Below, piece by piece: positions 34,121 through 40,453 of a DNA stretch of 53,583 nt. The notes under the pieces are model-generated. The model did not search any database. It worked only from the letters and a program-made list of their open reading frames with translations, and had not been told where the DNA came from. This DNA is from Thermoflexus hugenholtzii JAD2. Its GTDB lineage: Bacteria > Chloroflexota > Anaerolineae > J036 > Brachytrichaceae. A program made the position numbers and the translations under genes. Each line of letters starts with the position of its first letter. Position 1 is the first letter of the stretch. The stretch lies in assembly GCA_945877855.1 (NCBI GenBank), contig CAMDWA010000008.1:1-53583 (forward strand), written 5' to 3'.

Positions 34121-35248
34121 ATGAATGTACGTAATCGCTTTCCTATCTTTCGCAGTAAAGTATATATGAATAGTTGTTCACAAGGGGCGCTTTCGGTCGA
34201 TGTGCGCCGCGCCTATGAAGACTATATGTGTGATTTAGAGCAAAGAGGCTCACCATGGGAGTTGTGGGTGCAAAAAAATGAGGCCGTGCGCAATGCTTTT
34301 GCCACTTTGGTGAATGCTGGCGCAGGTGAAGTTGCAGTCGAGACTTCGACCTCAGCCGCCATTAGCAGCGTGGCCAGCGCCCTTGATTTTAGCGGCCCGC
34401 GTAATAAAGTGGTGGTGAGCGATTTTGAGTTTCCGACGGCCGGCCAAATTTGGCATGCCCAAGAAGCGCGTGGGGCCAAGATCACCCATGTGCCTGCCGC
34501 AGGCAATATCATTCCGCTCGAGCGTTTTGAAGAGGCGATTGATGAACGTACCAAACTGGTGCAAATTACCCATGTGTGCTATCGCAACGGTTCGAAGTTG
34601 GATGTGAAAGCCATTACCGAGATTGCCCATCGCAAAGGGGCGCTGGTGTTGGTCGATGCTTATCAATCACTAGGCACAACGCCGATTGATGTGAAAGCGT
34701 GGAATGTTGATTTTTTGGCGGGTGGGGTGTTGAAGTATTTGTTAGCTTCGCCCGGTTTGGCATTTTTATATGCGCGTAAAGACCTCATCTCAACTTTAAA
34801 CCCAACCAATGTGGGTTGGTTTGCCCAAGCAAATATTTTTGCGATGGATATTTATGCCCATGCCCCAGCCCCAACTGCCCGTCGATTTGAGTCTGGCACA
34901 CCGCCTGTGCCCAATTTATATGCTGGGTTAGCAGGTATGAAATTATTGCAATCGGTAGGAGTTGATCGAATTGAAGCCCATGTTAGCGAAATTACGGGTG
35001 CGATTAAAGAGGGAGCCATGCGGCGTGGATTTAATGTCGTGACCCCAATCGAGCCAAGTAAACATGGGGCCATGATTGCCTTGCGTTCGCACATGGATCA
35101 TATGTTGGTGAAACGCCTCGAAGAAGACAATATTATTTTGTCGTGCCGCGATAATAACCTGCGAATTTCCCCTCATTTTTATAATAATCTTGAAGATGTT
35201 GATCGTTTGATGGATGGCTTGACCAAGCATAAAGACCTTTTGGTCTAA
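34121..35248 (+). CDS. PLP-dependent class V aminotransferase family protein
   Basis: This 375-aa fold-type I PLP enzyme is of class V (cysteine desulfurase, kynureninase and isopenicillin N epimerase-like). Visible: YMNSCSQGALSVDVRRAYED at the N-terminus, the cofactor-site VETSTSAAISSVASAL, LVLVDAYQSLGTTPIDVKAW with the conserved Asp, and the Schiff-base lysine in LAGGVLKYLLASPGLAFLYA (about 205). The C-terminal RRFESGTPPVPNLYAGLAG is typical. The reaction cannot be told from sequence; transamination, desulfuration or C-C cleavage are all possible. It heads a codirectional module with a two-subunit ThDP decarboxylase and a cyclase-family hydrolase, which suggests catabolism of an amino acid. 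Confidence 0.85.
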   Translation: MNVRNRFPIFRSKVYMNSCSQGALSVDVRRAYEDYMCDLEQRGSPWELWVQKNEAVRNAFATLVNAGAGEVAVETSTSAAISSVASALDFSGPRNKVVVSDFEFPTAGQIWHAQEARGAKITHVPAAGNIIPLERFEEAIDERTKLVQITHVCYRNGSKLDVKAITEIAHRKGALVLVDAYQSLGTTPIDVKAWNVDFLAGGVLKYLLASPGLAFLYARKDLISTLNPTNVGWFAQANIFAMDIYAHAPAPTARRFESGTPPVPNLYAGLAGMKLLQSVGVDRIEAHVSEITGAIKEGAMRRGFNVVTPIEPSKHGAMIALRSHMDHMLVKRLEEDNIILSCRDNNLRISPHFYNNLEDVDRLMDGLTKHKDLLV

Positions 35249-35344
35249 AGGACAATAGAAAATTTAAAATTTAAAATGGAAAATTTAAAATTATTAAGCT
35301 TCAAAAATTTTCCATTTTGAATTTTAAATTTTAAATTTTTAAAG
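35249..35344. repeat. AAAATTT heptameric inverted repeat
   Basis: Arms at 35263-35286 and 35305-35328 (24 nt, one mismatch) are built from AAAATTT, AAAATGG and AAAATTA heptads and their complements. The hairpin spans almost the whole gap between the aminotransferase and the decarboxylase alpha gene. The next ATG (35345) follows TTTTTAAAG with no Shine-Dalgarno. Confidence 0.85.
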
Positions 35345-35854
35345 ATGACAGTTTCACGCGACAATTCCCTTGCCGTATATCGCGGTATTAAGGCCGCTGG
35401 TGTGAAGTCGATCAGCGCTTTGCCAGAGACGTGGCTGGTGTATTTATTACAGTTGGCCGAAGATGACCCGGACGTGCATTTGATCGAAGTCGCTAAAGAA
35501 GAAGAGGCGATTGGCATTGCCGCGGGGGCGTATTTGGCGGGTCAGCCGCATCTTTTGTTGATGCAAAATCATGGCTTTTTGGCCGCCATCAATGGCATTG
35601 TGTCATTGGCAATGTCGTATCGTATTCCGTTATGTATGCTGATTGCGTTGCGTGGGCATTGGGGCGAGCCATACCCTTGGCATACCCAAGGTGGTATTCA
35701 CACCGAGCCAGTGTTGCGGGCATTAGGCATCCCATTTGAATATGCGCGTGACCCAGCCAAAGTCGGTTTGCAAATTAAACAAGCCCTGACCTTTGCCCAA
35801 AGTTCACTCTCGCCGGTAGCGTTATTGCTCGACCGAGAATTGATGGAAGATTAA
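35345..35854 (+). CDS. ThDP-dependent decarboxylase, N-terminal (pyrimidine-binding) subunit, ComD-like
   Basis: This is a 169-aa protein equal to the PYR domain of thiamine-diphosphate enzymes, as in sulfopyruvate decarboxylase subunit alpha (ComD) and the N-terminal half of phosphonopyruvate decarboxylase. Motifs: LAVYRGIKAAGVKSISALPE, the catalytic-Glu region VHLIEVAKEEEAIGIAAGAYLAG, QNHGFLAAINGIVSLAMSY, and RGHWGEPYPWHTQGGIHTEP. The Glu in KEEEAIGIAAG would activate the ThDP ring. The partner PP domain is the next gene. Together they would decarboxylate a 2-oxo acid, possibly sulfopyruvate or phosphonopyruvate, to the aldehyde. The substrate is inference. Confidence 0.86.
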   Translation: MTVSRDNSLAVYRGIKAAGVKSISALPETWLVYLLQLAEDDPDVHLIEVAKEEEAIGIAAGAYLAGQPHLLLMQNHGFLAAINGIVSLAMSYRIPLCMLIALRGHWGEPYPWHTQGGIHTEPVLRALGIPFEYARDPAKVGLQIKQALTFAQSSLSPVALLLDRELMED

Positions 35855-35862
35855 TACGGAGA

Positions 35863-35926
35863 TATGAGCCATGAGCTTTGAGCCTTGAGTTTTAGCTCAT
35901 GGCTCATGGCTCAAAGCTCATAACTG
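35863..35926. repeat. GAGCCAT heptameric inverted repeat
   Basis: TGAGCCATGAGCT (35865-35877) pairs with AGCTCATGGCTCA (35894-35906), with further heptads TTGAGCC, ATGGCTC and AAAGCTC allowing other registers. It fills the gap between the two decarboxylase subunit genes and ends 3 nt before the chosen ATG (35929). A start at 35899 would lie within the repeat and is not favoured. Confidence 0.85.
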
Positions 35927-35928
35927 AT

Positions 35929-36522
35929 ATGAAACGCTCAGACTGTATCAAAGCCTTATATCCAGAATTAGCAGATCGTCTTGTGGTGACGATTATGGGT
36001 GCGTGTGCGCAAGAGTTGTATGATCTTGGCGACCGCGACAATTTTTTCTATTTGCAACATGCGATGGGTTTGGCTTCGTCTATTGGCCTTGGCTTGGCGA
36101 GCAGTTTGCCCAACCAAAAAGTAGTGGTGTTAGACGGCGATGGCTCGGTATTGATGAACCTCGGCACGTTGGCGACCCTTGCGCGTTATCGTCCGCCCAA
36201 TCTCACCCATATTATTTTTGATAATGGCAGTTTGCTTTCGACGGGTGGCTTTGCCTCGCATACCACCTCTGGCATCACCGATTTGGCCGCCATTGCGCGT
36301 GGGGCGGGTTGCCCCAAAGTGTTTGCCGCCGATAACAATTATCAATTTCTCGAAGCCTGCGCCGAAGCCTTTGATAGCAACGAAATGTGCACCATTGTTG
36401 CCAAAGTTGAGGCCGTCGGCCCAGATCATTTTGGTATGGACATTGCCTTGCCTGAAAATGCATTTCGGCTAAAGCGATACATTAAGTCAATTACGAATTA
36501 CGAATTACGAATTACGAATTAA
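35929..36522 (+). CDS. ThDP-dependent decarboxylase, C-terminal (ThDP-binding) subunit, ComE-like
   Basis: This is a 197-aa PP domain of a ThDP enzyme, as in sulfopyruvate decarboxylase subunit beta (ComE). The ThDP/Mg motif is VVLDGDGSVLMNLGTLATLA, beginning GDG and ending before RYRPPNLTHIIFDNGS. GLGLASSLPNQKVV and IARGAGCPKVFAADNNYQF are also typical. The start at MKRSDCIKAL (35929) avoids ten residues that would be encoded by the upstream repeat. The C-terminus is odd: the last ten or so residues, ITNYELRITN, are encoded by ATTACGA heptads, and the repeat itself supplies the stop codon. Compared with ComE the enzyme proper ends near FRLKRYIK. Confidence 0.86.
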   Translation: MKRSDCIKALYPELADRLVVTIMGACAQELYDLGDRDNFFYLQHAMGLASSIGLGLASSLPNQKVVVLDGDGSVLMNLGTLATLARYRPPNLTHIIFDNGSLLSTGGFASHTTSGITDLAAIARGAGCPKVFAADNNYQFLEACAEAFDSNEMCTIVAKVEAVGPDHFGMDIALPENAFRLKRYIKSITNYELRITN

Positions 36523-36593
36523 AAAGTGCCGAATGGGTAACTTCGCACTTTTTATTCGATCAATTCGTAATTCGTAATTCGTAATTCGTAATT
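36489..36593. repeat. ATTACGA heptameric inverted repeat, two-step stem
   Basis: Perfect 32-nt arms lie at 36489-36520 and 36562-36593. Inside, a second stem AAAAAGTGC (36521-36529) pairs with GCACTTTTT (36545-36553). It is the longest heptameric hairpin in the window. Its left arm is coding for the tail of the upstream gene, and its right arm ends 4 nt before the ATG at 36598. Confidence 0.93.
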
Positions 36594-36597
36594 AAAT

Positions 36598-37383
36598 ATG
36601 TCATCAATAACTGTTCTTTCCCTATTAGTAGAAGAGATGCGCAATGGGCGCATCAAAGTGGTTGATTTGACCCAACCTCTCGGCCCCGAAACCCCTGTGA
36701 TTGGCTTGCCGCCTATTTTTGCGGCCTCGCCCGGTTTTAGCATGGACGAAATTTCGCGCTATAACGATAAAGGGCCGGGCTGGTATTGGAATACCATCAC
36801 CGTCGGCGAACACACCGGAACTCATTTCGATGCCCCTGTGCATTGGGTGACGGGTAAAGACCTGAGCAATAATACGCTCGATACCATTCCTGCAGCACGT
36901 TTTATTGGCCCCGCGTGTGTTATCGATGTCACGAAAGAAGTGGCGGTATCTGAAGATTTTCTGCTCACCCGCGAGGCGGTATTGGCATGGGAAGGCACGC
37001 ACGGCAAAATACCGGCAGGGGCGTGGTTGTTATTGCGTACCGATTGGTCAAAACGTCTTGACCCCGATAAATTTTTAAATGTAAAAGAAGATGGGCCACA
37101 TTCGCCCGGTTTTCATAAAGATTGCTCGCACTTTTTGGCTTATGAGCGCGATGTGTTGGGGGTTGGGGTTGAAACTGTTGGAACCGACGCTGGGCAAGCT
37201 GGGCGTTTTGACCCGCCTTTTCCAAATCATGGCACGATGCACGGGGCCGGTAAATTTGGTCTCGCCAGTTTACGTAACCTCGATCAGTTGCCAGCAACTG
37301 GGGCAGTCGTGATCGCCGCCCCGCTCAAGATTGTCGATGGCTCTGGCTCGCCATTGAGAGTGTTGGCGATGGCACCGGCTTAG
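36598..37383 (+). CDS. Cyclase family protein (kynurenine formamidase-like metal hydrolase)
   Basis: This 261-aa enzyme is of the putative cyclase/KynB superfamily. The signature GEHTGTHFDAPVHW (about residues 72-85) supplies the metal-binding His and Asp residues, and HKDCSHFLAYERDVLGVGVETVG plus NHGTMHGAGKFGLASLRNLD carry other conserved positions. The N-terminus VVDLTQPLGPETPVI is also typical. Family members hydrolyse N-formylkynurenine, isatin or other cyclic or formyl amides. Here it ends a module with a class V PLP enzyme and a two-subunit decarboxylase. If the PLP enzyme were kynureninase-like the formamidase would fit, but the decarboxylase is not part of that pathway, so the substrate is open. 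Confidence 0.86.
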   Translation: MSSITVLSLLVEEMRNGRIKVVDLTQPLGPETPVIGLPPIFAASPGFSMDEISRYNDKGPGWYWNTITVGEHTGTHFDAPVHWVTGKDLSNNTLDTIPAARFIGPACVIDVTKEVAVSEDFLLTREAVLAWEGTHGKIPAGAWLLLRTDWSKRLDPDKFLNVKEDGPHSPGFHKDCSHFLAYERDVLGVGVETVGTDAGQAGRFDPPFPNHGTMHGAGKFGLASLRNLDQLPATGAVVIAAPLKIVDGSGSPLRVLAMAPA

Positions 37384-37471
37384 GGTTGCTTTTACTATTT
37401 TGATAATGTCCTAAAAAAATATATGCCTACCTCACCAATAGGGTGATATCGCTGATAATCTTTTGTAATAC

Positions 37472-37519
37472 ACAGGCCTTTGATGAAGTGGGGTTGAACC
37501 CACTTCATCAAAGGCCTGT
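37472..37519. terminator. 21-bp hairpin downstream of the cyclase gene
   Basis: ACAGGCCTTTGATGAAGTGG at 37472-37491 and one more G pair with the complement at 37499-37519 around a 6-nt loop. The exit reads TTGTTTTCGGCAAAATC, which resembles the TTTCGGCAAAA right flank of the hairpin family. It lies 90 nt after the cyclase stop and before the metal-transporter promoter, consistent with a terminator. Confidence 0.7.
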
Positions 37520-37562
37520 TTGTTTTCGGCAAAATCTAAGCAAAATCAAAGCGCACTTACCC

Positions 37563-37618
37563 TTGAAAATTTAGGCGTGCCTAAATATAATCCTTTTATA
37601 TATTTAGGCACGCCTAAA
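37563..37618 (+). promoter_or_regulatory. Sigma70-type promoter with two DtxR/MntR-like operator palindromes
   Basis: TTGAAA (37563-37568) and TATAAT (37586-37591) are separated by 17 bp, a near-ideal housekeeping promoter. The spacer is filled by the palindrome TTTAGGCGTGCCTAAA (37570-37585). A second, inverted copy TTTAGGCACGCCTAAA lies at 37603-37618, over the expected start site, centred 33 bp away (about three helical turns). Half-sites TTTAGGC/GCCTAAA resemble operators of metal-dependent DtxR/MntR repressors. Repression of the metal importer by Mn or Fe is the natural reading. The repressor gene is not in the window. Confidence 0.8.
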
Positions 37619-37634
37619 TTGGGGTGGATGGAAA

Positions 37635-37682
37635 GTATGCGTTCAAGTATTTAGGCGTTACCCTAAATGCTGGAACGCATAC
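37635..37682 (+). promoter_or_regulatory. Leader hairpin enclosing a third operator-like site
   Basis: GTATGCGTTC (37635-37644) and GAACGCATAC (37673-37682) are perfect complements. The enclosed sequence holds TTTAGGCGTTACCCTAAA (37650-37667), a diverged version of the two upstream boxes with spacing enlarged by 2 bp. It lies in the 5' leader right before the ATG at 37692. It could be a further repressor site or a structured leader element affecting translation. Confidence 0.55.
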
Positions 37683-37691
37683 GATGAAAAT

Positions 37692-38681
37692 ATGAAAAAT
37701 GACATGCTTGACATTTCTGAAATCGTGAATAACAAACAAGGGGTCACTCGTCGACACATCTTAATCGGGCTAGGTGGGTTGTTATTATCGAGTTGCGCTT
37801 CAAGTTTGTATATACGCACTGACCCCGCAACGTTGGCAAAGCGCAAAATAAACCTCACAACCACCGTCGGTATGATCGCCGATATTGCCAGAAATGTGGG
37901 GGGGGAGCGGGTGACAGTGACCGCCCTCATGGGGCCGGGAGTAGATCCACATCTTTATAAGCCGAGCGCCCGTGATGTGAATAAATTGACTTCTGCCGAT
38001 ATTATTTTTTATGGCGGCTTGCATCTTGAGGGGCGTATGGTTGAGCTATTTGAAAAAATCAGCAAAAGCGGGCGGCATGCCTTTGCCGTTACTGCCGATA
38101 TTCCTCCCAATCGTTTACGCAATATCGAAGAAGAGTCGGGTGCGCATGACCCGCATGTGTGGTTTGATGTAACTTTATGGATGGAGGCTGTCAAAAAAAT
38201 ACATCGTTCTTTAACCGCGCTTGACCCCACGCATGCCGATTATTACGATCAAAACCTAAAAACATATCTCAAAGAACTTGAGGCCTTGCATGATTATGCC
38301 AAAACCCAATTGGCAAGCATTCCCAAAGCGGCACGGGTGTTGGTCACAGCGCATGATGCCTTTGGCTATTTCGGCGATGCCTACGATGTCGAGGTCAAAG
38401 CCATTCAAGGCAGCAGCACCGCCACTGAGGCTGGTGCTAAAGATGTGCAAGATTTGGCTAAATATTTGGCAACGAACAAAATCAAGGCCATTTTTGTTGA
38501 ATCTTCAGTGCCACAATCTACCGTTGAAGCGGTGCAAAAGGCCACCCGTGCGCGTGGCTGGGAAATTGCATTAGGTGGCGAATTATTTTCGGACGCAATG
38601 GGCGATGACGGCACGCCCGAAGGCACTTACATTGGTATGGTGAAACACAATGTTGATGTGATTGTGAAGGCGCTTAAGTAG
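37692..38681 (+). CDS. Metal ABC transporter substrate-binding lipoprotein (TroA/MntA/ZnuA cluster A-I)
   Basis: This is a 329-aa lipoprotein with a twin-arginine-like signal (TRRHILIGLGGLLLSSC, Cys35). Cluster A-I ligands are visible: His in GPGVDPHLYKPSARDV, His in AHDPHVWFDVTLW, His in VLVTAHDAFGYFGDAY and Asp in ELFSDAMGDDGTPEGTY. Three His plus one Asp is the TroA-like set, so Mn or Zn cannot be decided from the ligands. The DtxR/MntR-like operators upstream favour Mn (or Fe). It has no long His-rich loop. It heads an operon with ATPase and two permeases. There is no obvious Shine-Dalgarno at the chosen ATG; MLDISE four codons later is an alternative. Confidence 0.9.
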   Translation: MKNDMLDISEIVNNKQGVTRRHILIGLGGLLLSSCASSLYIRTDPATLAKRKINLTTTVGMIADIARNVGGERVTVTALMGPGVDPHLYKPSARDVNKLTSADIIFYGGLHLEGRMVELFEKISKSGRHAFAVTADIPPNRLRNIEEESGAHDPHVWFDVTLWMEAVKKIHRSLTALDPTHADYYDQNLKTYLKELEALHDYAKTQLASIPKAARVLVTAHDAFGYFGDAYDVEVKAIQGSSTATEAGAKDVQDLAKYLATNKIKAIFVESSVPQSTVEAVQKATRARGWEIALGGELFSDAMGDDGTPEGTYIGMVKHNVDVIVKALK

Positions 38682-38683
38682 CT

Positions 38684-38775
38684 GGGAGCCATGAGCTTTG
38701 AGCCATGAGCCATGATCTGTGACTCGTGACTCGTGACTCAAGACTCATGGCTCACGGCTCACGGCTCAAAGCTTT
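38684..38775. repeat. GAGCCAT/GACTCGT heptameric inverted repeat before the metal ATPase gene
   Basis: Heptads GAGCCAT, GAGCTTT, GAGCCAT, GAGCCAT, GATCTGT, GACTCGT, GACTCGT, GACTCAA, GACTCAT, GGCTCAC, GGCTCAC and GGCTCAA run without a break. The outer parts (about 38694-38715 and 38752-38773) pair with two A-C mismatches. The repeat shares the GAGCCAT heptad with the one at 35865 in another operon. The chosen ATG (38792) follows a run of nine A residues. Confidence 0.88.
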
Positions 38776-38791
38776 TCCCCCAAAAAAAAAC

Positions 38792-39562
38792 ATGACAACC
38801 TCTTCCTCATTTCCGCTGGCGGTGCACGACCTAACGGTGGTCTACCGCGACAAACCTGCCATTCAAGATGTTGATGTCAACATTCCGGCTGGCAAATTAA
38901 CTGCCATTATTGGCCCCAATGGGGCTGGCAAATCGACTTTTTTGAAGGCTGTCTTAGACCTGTTGCCGCGAGTGGCCGGCACAGTCGAGGTGTTTGGCAA
39001 GCCTTATCGACAGCAGCGACAATTGGTGGGCTATGTGCCACAACGTGCCAGTGTCGATTGGGATTTTCCCACCACGGCGCTTGATGTGGTGACGATGGGA
39101 ACCTATGGCAAATTGGGCTGGGTGAAGCGCCCGGGCAAAGCCGAGCATGATTTGGCGCGCCAATGTCTTGAGCAAGTCGGCATGGCCGATTTTGCCAGCC
39201 GCCAAATTAGCCAACTGAGTGGCGGGCAACAACAAAGGGTGTTTTTGGCCCGCGCTTTGGCCCAAGATGCTGAGGTTTATTTTATGGATGAGCCGTTTGT
39301 TGGGGTGGATGCCTTGACCGAACGCGCCATCATCACCCTGCTGCAAGACCTGCGCCAACGCGGCAAAACCGTCGTATGTGTGCATCACGATCTCGACTCG
39401 GCCCCCGAATATTTTGATTGGGTGATGTTGCTCAATGTGCGGTTGATCGCGGCTGGCCCATTTGACAGCACGTTTACGGCTGACAATTTGCGCAAAACCT
39501 ATGGCGGTGCAATGAAAGCCGCAATTGATCATTTTGCACATTTTGAGCAGAGCAAAGGCTAA
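38792..39562 (+). CDS. Metal ABC transporter ATP-binding protein (MntB/TroB/ZnuC type)
   Basis: This is a 256-aa ATPase. Walker A is [17 protein letters not shown] (about residue 37), then [20 protein letters not shown], a hallmark of Mn/Zn-type ATPases, signature [17 protein letters not shown], Walker [17 protein letters not shown] and VVCVHHDL with the switch histidine. The start [11 protein letters not shown] (38792) was chosen because the longer frame from 38726 would encode 22 residues from the heptameric repeat. The next gene starts 2 nt after its stop. It would form the transporter with the two permeases downstream and the lipoprotein upstream. Confidence 0.92.
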   Translation: MTTSSSFPLAVHDLTVVYRDKPAIQDVDVNIPAGKLTAIIGPNGAGKSTFLKAVLDLLPRVAGTVEVFGKPYRQQRQLVGYVPQRASVDWDFPTTALDVVTMGTYGKLGWVKRPGKAEHDLARQCLEQVGMADFASRQISQLSGGQQQRVFLARALAQDAEVYFMDEPFVGVDALTERAIITLLQDLRQRGKTVVCVHHDLDSAPEYFDWVMLLNVRLIAAGPFDSTFTADNLRKTYGGAMKAAIDHFAHFEQSKG

Positions 39563-39564
39563 AA

Positions 39565-40440
39565 ATGAATTTACTAACTGACCTGATTTTTGATTACACC
39601 CTGCGAAATATCGCGTTGGGTGCGGCGGTGTTGGGCATTGTGAGTGGGGTGCTTGGTTCATTTGCGGTATTGCGCCGCCAAGGGTTGTTGGGTGATACGC
39701 TGGCCCATGCCGCTTTGCCGGGCATTTGTGTCGCTTATTTGCTCACCGGTTCAAAATCGCCGTTGGTGTTGTTTTTGGGCGCGGCCATTAGTGGCTGGGT
39801 TGCCACCTTGGTGTTGTTGCGCATCGTGCGCGAGACGCGCATTAAAGAAGATAGCGCCTTGGGCGTGGTGCTAAGCGTGTTTTTTGGCGTTGGCATCATG
39901 CTGCTGACCTTCATTCTGAAACACAATGATGCCAATCAGGCCGGTCTCGACAAATTTTTGTTTGGGCAGGCCGCAACGGTTACGGCAGAAGATGTGAATA
40001 CCATGACGATTTTGGGTGTGTTTGCGCTATTGGTGGTGGCGGTGCTTTATAAAGAATTTAAGATCATTACCTTTGACCCCAATTTTGCCGCCAGCCTCGG
40101 CTTTAATGACCGCTGGCTGGGCGTTGTTCTCACTTCGTTAATTGTGGTGGCGGTGGTGATTGGGTTGCGCACGGTTGGGGTGGTACTCATGTCGGCCATG
40201 TTGGTTGGCCCAGCGGTGGCGGCGCGTCAATGGACGAATCGGCTCGAGGCAATGGTGTTATTGGCTGGCTTTTTTGGCGCACTCAGTGGCGTGGCGGGTG
40301 CGCTCATTAGTGTGAGCGAAGCCAACTTGCCCACTGGGCCGATGGTCATTCTCAGCCTGACCGTCATTGTCATCATTTCGCTGCTTTTTGCGCCCCAACG
40401 CGGCATTTTGTGGGATATCAAGCGATTCTCTAAAGCTTAG
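39565..40440 (+). CDS. Metal ABC transporter permease (MntC/TroC/ZnuB type)
   Basis: This is a 291-aa permease of the ABC-3 family with about eight helices. Family features are LGSFAVLRRQGLLGDTLAHAALPG (about 30-52), KEDSALGVVLSVFFGVGIMLL, LGFNDRWLGVVLTSLIVVAVV and VVLMSAMLVGPAVAARQWT. It lies 2 nt after the ATPase gene with AAAGG upstream. It would pair with the next permease as a heterodimer. The C-terminus ends LFAPQRGILWDIKRFSKA, as in most single-domain members. Confidence 0.92.
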   Translation: MNLLTDLIFDYTLRNIALGAAVLGIVSGVLGSFAVLRRQGLLGDTLAHAALPGICVAYLLTGSKSPLVLFLGAAISGWVATLVLLRIVRETRIKEDSALGVVLSVFFGVGIMLLTFILKHNDANQAGLDKFLFGQAATVTAEDVNTMTILGVFALLVVAVLYKEFKIITFDPNFAASLGFNDRWLGVVLTSLIVVAVVIGLRTVGVVLMSAMLVGPAVAARQWTNRLEAMVLLAGFFGALSGVAGALISVSEANLPTGPMVILSLTVIVIISLLFAPQRGILWDIKRFSKA

Positions 40441-40453
40441 CGAGAAAAACATT

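Noticed and set aside
35899..35928. Earlier ATG for the ComE-like gene, and likewise 38726 and 10334 for the metal ATPase and esterase
   Set aside because: The added N-termini would be encoded by the heptameric repeats and are not part of the protein families.
3168..36593. ATTACGA and related arrays considered as CRISPR arrays
   Set aside because: The repeat unit is seven bases, units are contiguous with no spacers, and no cas genes are present.
38954..39661. Long minus-strand frame (235 codons) opposite the metal ATPase gene
   Set aside because: The plus strand has all ABC ATPase motifs; the reverse frame has no recognisable domain.
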